64,000 nucleotides of DNA from Hordeum vulgare subsp. vulgare (taxonomy: Eukaryota; Streptophyta; Magnoliopsida; Poales; Poaceae), in the NCBI RefSeq assembly GCF_904849725.1, contig NC_058523.1, positions 205,991,689-206,055,688 of the forward strand, in the 5' to 3' direction. Both the position numbers and the translations under genes were made by a program. Shown in pieces: positions 60,101-64,000 of the stretch. How positions within the stretch are numbered: the stretch's first letter is position 1; every line of letters begins with the position of its first letter. The notes under the pieces were generated by a model. That model saw only the letters and a program-made list of their open reading frames with translations, searched no databases and was not told the origin of the DNA.

Positions 60101-60737
60101 ACTTGAGTAAGAGGATATGAGGAGATCCAGTTGACTCATGTAAAAAACCAGTCAAGCTACTCCAGAAGAGGGGAATCCTGCATATTGGGCCAAGTGTAAG
60201 ATCTGCCTTTAATGGGTAGTTCCAGCAGTCCCAGATGCCCAATAATTTCATTGAAGATGAACATGTCATTCACATTAGCCCCAGGAAGGTTTCTGTTGTC
60301 AGGAGATCTAATGAAATTAAAATCTCCAAGAAGCAACCAATTAGCCCAGTGGGAATATTAAGATTGTAAAGCGAGCTAACAAAAAGATCTCGGGCCTCTC
60401 CTTGACATGGCCCATAGACATTAACTAAAGTCCATGATTCACCCGTGTGATTTGAGGTAAAGGAGATGATCAATCCGTAGGGTGTGCATTCCACTAATTG
60501 ACCAGTAAGAATGGAAGAGTTCCAAAGGGTGATAAGCCCTCCTGATGCACCCCTGGAAGGAGAGTAAGCAAACTGATCAAAGCGTTTGGGGCAGAAACCT
60601 TTAACTACACGAAACTCTATTGATTGCATTTTTGTTTCCTGTAAGCAGACCACAGCAACTAGGCTCTCATCAATCTTGTTACGGACCGCCCGCTGCCTAT
60701 GATCCGAATTTAGGCCACGCACATTCCAACACAGCAC
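57147..60737 (-). pseudogene. LINE ORF2: endonuclease-reverse transcriptase, frameshifted
   Basis: Starts near 60737 with the endonuclease motif WNVRGLN, then VVCLQETK and TLVNVYGP. The reading changes frame near 60350, 60120, 58756 and 57440. RT domain: [61 protein letters not shown], then VQYADDTLII with the catalytic Y-A-D-D intact, and FTYLGLPVG. The C-terminal part has CRPKNKGGLGIMN and the zf-RVT-like CTMKIKMYAWML ... VLCHAR..DRDHLLFNC. It ends at 57147. The protein would nick target DNA and prime cDNA from it; this copy is broken by at least four frameshifts and some stops. Confidence 0.85.
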
Positions 60738-60901
60738 ACGCCAACTTCTCGTAGAACGACTATCGATTGCAGATCATATATATAGCAAAAGCAAGGCTAT
60801 GTAATAGCCAGTGCAACCAAGGTTCCGAAAACCAAAAGACAGCGCAAGCAGAAGTTTGACAGTACATAGAGCCAGTACAGTAACAGATAAACATAGATGG
60901 A

Positions 60902-61112
60902 TTAAACATCAGAAGATGATGGCCCAGAATTAGCAGGATCTTCCATAAGTCGATCCACCGTGAGCTTCTCAGGAGCTATGCCGAGTGACTGTCCCACCTC
61001 ATGAATCACTGGGATAGGAGTGGCAGGGTGTATTTGAACATCCTCAGTTTCCTGTGATGTAGAGGGCATTGGCTTGGCCTTGGGCTTCCTCTTCTTGGGG
61101 ACATGCGCCGGC
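60902..61112 (-). pseudogene. LINE ORF1 C-terminal fragment
   Basis: A minus-strand frame of 69 codons from the LINE 5' junction to TAA at 60904-60902. It begins PAHVPKKRKPKAKPMPS, a basic run resembling a nuclear localisation signal, and ends PANSGPSSSDV. It lies about 165 bases before ORF2, the usual spacing. ORF1 encodes the RNA-binding protein of LINEs; only its tail is left, and assignment rests on position and composition. Confidence 0.55.
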
Positions 61113-61131
61113 AGCTCCTTCTCCTTCTTCT
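61113..61131. repeat. Right target-site duplication of the LINE
   Basis: Exact copy of 57000-57018. The array unit continues from here into CTCCTTCTTCTC. Confidence 0.85.
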
Positions 61132-64000
61132 TCTCCTTCTTCTCCTCCTTCTTCTCCTCCTTCCTATCCTCCTCCTTCTCTTCTTCTTCTTCTGTTCTTC
61201 TTCTTCTTCCTTCCTTTCATTTTTCCTCTTTCTTCTCCTCTTGTCCCCTTCTTCGACCTAAATTAGCTAAGAATGCCTTTTTGGAGATAATTATGTCATT
61301 TCGAGGATAATTAGCTAAGTATAGGTAATGTTTTATTAAATAGACCATTTAGGAGCTAACTAAGCTAATTATGTCATTTAGGTGGAACCCTAGCTAACTA
61401 TAGGTCGTTTCAGAGCTAACTTGGGTAAAATAGGTCATTCCGGAGCAAACTATGCTTATTAAGCCATTTTGGATCTAGCTTGGCTAATTATAGGCCATTT
61501 AATACCTAAGTTAGGGGAATAGGTCATCTTGCAGGTATGTAAGCCTTATTATGTCATTTAGGAGAGAACTTAGCTAACTATAGGTCATTTTTTGTTAAAT
61601 AGGTCATTTTGGAGCTAACTAAGCTAATTATGTCATTTCGTAGGATAATTAGCCAATTTAGCCTTTCTTGGATGAGTCTAAGCTATGTAGAACAAGAGAA
61701 AGAGAAGAACAAGTAAAATAAGGAGGAGGAGGAGGAGAAGGAGAAGGAACAGGAGAAGAAGAAGAAAAGAAGAAGGAGAAGGTGAAGGAGGAAGAAGGAG
61801 GAAGAAGAAGGAGAAGGAGGAGCTCCATCTCCTTCTTCTCCTCCTTCTTCTCCTTCTTCTTCTCCTCCTCCTTCTCCTTCTTTTTCTTCTCTTCTTATTC
61901 TTCCTTCCTTTCATTTTCGCTCTTTCTTCTCCTCTTGTCCCCTTCTTCGGGCTAAATTGGCTAAGAATGCCATTTTGGAGCTAATTATGTCATTTCGAGG
62001 ATAATTAGCTAAGTATAGGTCATGTTTTATTAAATAGACCATTTTGGAGCTAACTAAGCTAATTATGTCATTTAGGTGGAACCCTAGCTAACTATAGGTC
62101 GTTTCGGAGCTAACTTGGGTAAAATAGGTCATTCCGGAGCAAACTATACTTATTAAGCCATTTTGTATGTAGCTAAGCTAATTATAAGTCATTTAATACC
62201 TAAGTTAGCGGGAATAGGTCATCTTGCAGCTACGTAAGCCTTATTATGTCATTTAGGAGAGAACTTAGCTAACTATAGGTCATTTTTTATTAAATATGTC
62301 ATTTTGGAGCTAACTAAGCTAATTATGTCATTTCATAGGATAATTAGCCAATTTAGCCTTTCTTGGATGAGTCTAAGCTACGTAGAAGAAGAGAAAGAGA
62401 AGAAGAAGTAAAAGAAGGAGGAGGAGGAGGAGGAGGAGGAGGAGGAGGAGGAGAAGGAGAAGGAAGAGGTGAAGAAGAAGAAAAGAAGAAGGAGAAGGAG
62501 AGGGAGGAAGAAAGAGGAAGAAGAAGGAGAAGGAGGAGCTCCTTCTCCTTCTTCTTATCCTCCTCCTTCTCTTCTTCTTCTTCTCTTCTTCTTCTTCCCT
62601 TCTTCTTCTTCTTCTTCCTTCCTTTCATTTTTCCTCTTTCTTCTCCTCTTGTCCCCTTCTTCGGGCTAAATTAGCTAAGAATGCCTTTTTGGAGCTAATT
62701 ATGTCATTTCGAGGATAATTAGCTAAGTATAGGTCATGTTTTATTAAATAGACCATTTTGGAGCTAACTAAGCTAATTATGTCATTTAGGTGGAACCCTA
62801 GCTAACTATAGGTCGTTTCGGAGCTAACTTGTAAAATAGGTCATTCCGGAGCAAACTATGCTTATTAAGCCATTTTGGATCTAGCTAGGCAAATTATAGG
62901 CCATTTAATACCTAAGTTAGGGGGAATAGGTCATCTTGCAGCTACGTAAGCCTTATTATGTCATTTAGGAGAGAACTTAGCTAACTATAGGTTATTTTTT
63001 TATTAAATTGGTCATTTTGGAGCTAACTAAGCTAATTATGTCATTTTGTAGGATAATTAGCCAATTTAGCCTTTCTTGGATGAGTCTAAGCTACGTAGAA
63101 GAAGAGAAAGAGAAGAAGAAGTAAATGAAGGAGGAGGAGGAGGAGGAGTAGAAGGAGAAGGAAGAGGAGAAGAAGAAGAAAAGAAGAAGGCGAAGTAGAA
63201 GGAGGAATAAGGAGGAGGAAGAAGGAGAAGGAGGAGCTCCTTCTCCTTCTTCTCCTCCTTCTTCTCCTTCTTCTTATCCTCATTCTTCTCTTTTTCTTCT
63301 TCTCTTCTTCTTCTTCTTCTCTTCTTCTTCTTCTTCCTTCCTTTCATTTTTCCTCTTTCTTCTCCTCTTGTCCCCTTCTTCAGGCTAAATTAGATAAGAA
63401 TGCCTTTTTGGAGCTAATTAGGTCATTTCAAGGATAATTAGCTAAGTATAGGTCATGTTTTATTAAATAGACCATTTAGGAGCAAACTAAGCTAATTATG
63501 TCATTTAGGTGGAACCCTAGCTAACTATAGGTCGTTTCAGAGCTAACTTGGGTAAAATAGGTCATTCCGGAGCAAACTATGGTTATTAAGCCATTTTGGA
63601 TCTCGCTAGGCTAATTATAGGCCATTTAATACCTAAGTTAGGGGGAATAGGTTATCTTGCAGCTACGTAAGCCTTATTATGTCATCTAGGAGAGAACTTA
63701 GCTAACTATAGGTCATTTTTTATTAAATAGGTCATTTTGGAGCTAACTAAGCTAATTATGTCATTTCGTAGGATAATTAGCCAATTTAGCCTTTCTTGGA
63801 TGAGTCTAAGCTACGTAGAAGAAGAGAAGGAGAAGAAGAAATAAAAGAAGGAGGAGGAGGAGGAGGAGGAGAAAGCGAAGGAAGAGGAGAAGAAGAAGAA
63901 AAGAAAAAGGAGAAGGAGAAGGAGGAAGAAGGAGGAAGAAGAAGGAGAAGGAGGATCTCCTTCTCCTTCTTCTCCTCCTTCTTCTCCTTCTTCTTATCCT

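Larger units (their letters stand above)
57019..61112 (-). mobile_element. LINE (non-LTR retrotransposon, L1-like), 5'-truncated
   Basis: The minus-strand element is bounded by a 19-bp target duplication (57000-57018 and 61113-61131). Its 3' end has seven A residues (57025-57019 on the plus strand as T). It holds the end of ORF1, then ORF2 with endonuclease, reverse transcriptase and a C-terminal zf-RVT region, and about 120 bases of 3' untranslated sequence. Sequence before the ORF1 fragment is missing, which is the usual 5' truncation of LINEs. It splits the sixth unit of the array, and removing it restores a ~705-bp unit. Confidence 0.9.
52018..64000. mobile_element. CACTA-2: large CACTA transposon, right end outside window
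   Basis: The left end reads CACTACTGAAATTC..TTTGTTGTCTGCCATGGCAAACG, a CACTA terminus of the kind with GCCGTCTGC subterminal motifs (Caspar-like in grasses, from memory). The NA-3 protease frame is interrupted exactly there, with ACT (52015-52017) as the left copy of a possible 3-bp target duplication. From left to right: subterminal repeats (52050-52680), an AT-rich stretch, a tandem array (about 53090 to the end) and a LINE inside it. No transposase gene is seen in the 12 kb present. Frames rich in Pro/Cys or Glu/Lys are repeat artefacts. Confidence 0.75.
53090..64000. repeat. Tandem array of a ~690-bp unit with long inverted repeats
   Basis: The landmark (c)ctttcttggatgag occurs at 53401, 54091, 54769, 55454, 56148, 56844, 61662, 62357, 63070 and 63790. 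The steps are 678-720 bases once the LINE is removed. Each unit has two parts. The first is a run of degenerate ~40-bp sub-repeats around GGAGCTAACTAAGCTAATTA and GTCATTT. The second is about 100 bases of GAA/GAG purines followed by about 100 bases of CTT/CTC pyrimidines meeting at GGAGCTCC. That forms a long imperfect palindrome. The array continues past the window end. Confidence 0.9.

Noticed and set aside
53090..64000. Regular repeats considered as a CRISPR array or centromeric satellite
   Set aside because: Units are ~690 bp and contiguous, with no short repeats and unique spacers; the sequence begins inside a CACTA end. A centromeric role has no support here.
1..64000. tRNA, rRNA or microRNA genes
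   Set aside because: No cloverleaf or rRNA core was recognised by eye; the tRNA-like matches are primer binding sites. A tRNAscan-SE run would settle this.

Overview
This window is intergenic DNA from a large plant genome. It is most likely a Triticeae grass (wheat, barley, rye or Aegilops type), judged from recognition of the retrotransposon classes and from the depth of nesting; family names would need a TREP/Repbase search. I found no intact host gene, tRNA, rRNA or CRISPR array. Nearly every base belongs to a transposable element or its remnant, and almost every coding region is broken by stops or frameshifts.

Left part (1-23820). The first 1504 bases are a minus-strand LTR that cuts off a plus-strand Ty3/gypsy chromovirus. 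Of that chromovirus only the last 22 codons of pol, the polypurine tract and the 3' LTR remain. The 3' LTR, with TG...CA ends at 1612 and 23820, has been inflated by later events. They are a minus-strand Athila-like non-autonomous element (NA-1, 2289-9693, TSD GTCCA/GTCCG), a plus-strand Athila-like non-autonomous element (NB, 12144-21413, TSD GCCCA/TCCCA), and a minus-strand LTR plus PBS (21579-22486) at the junction of a ~510-bp duplication. The second duplicate lacks NB and so shows the empty insertion site.

Middle part (23821-47466). A minus-strand LTR (23821-24605) abuts a decayed plus-strand Ty1/copia element of the Sirevirus/Maximus kind: coiled-coil gag, protease, [deletion], end of integrase, reverse transcriptase, RNase H, env-position ORF, then 3' LTR ending at 46360. 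A second minus-strand NA element (NA-2, 25612-34767) interrupts it. NA-2 itself holds a solo LTR (27423-30069) with a perfect TTGCT target duplication. The copia 3' LTR is split by a 4.9-kb CACTA transposon (41116-46000, TSD CAC). About 1.1 kb at 46361-47450 is unassigned.

Right part (47467-64000). A third minus-strand NA element (NA-3) carries a PR fragment that is cut at 52018 by a second CACTA element. This one starts with CACTACTG, has subterminal inverted repeats of the GCCGTCTGC/GCAGACGGC kind, and runs off the window. Its interior holds at least ten tandem copies of a ~690-bp unit, each with a long purine-rich/pyrimidine-rich inverted repeat. In the sixth copy, at the hairpin apex, sits a 4.1-kb minus-strand LINE (57019-61112) with a 19-bp target-site duplication, a short A-tail and decayed EN-RT coding sequence.

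How the parts relate: these are successive insertions, not cooperating genes. The three NA copies carry at most gag and protease, with no RT, RNase H or integrase, so they must have been mobilised by enzymes from related full elements. The most notable features are the palindromic satellite-like array inside CACTA-2, the duplication with an empty-site allele, the repeated TATA/palindrome modules of the copia LTR, and the conserved non-coding interior shared by the NA elements.
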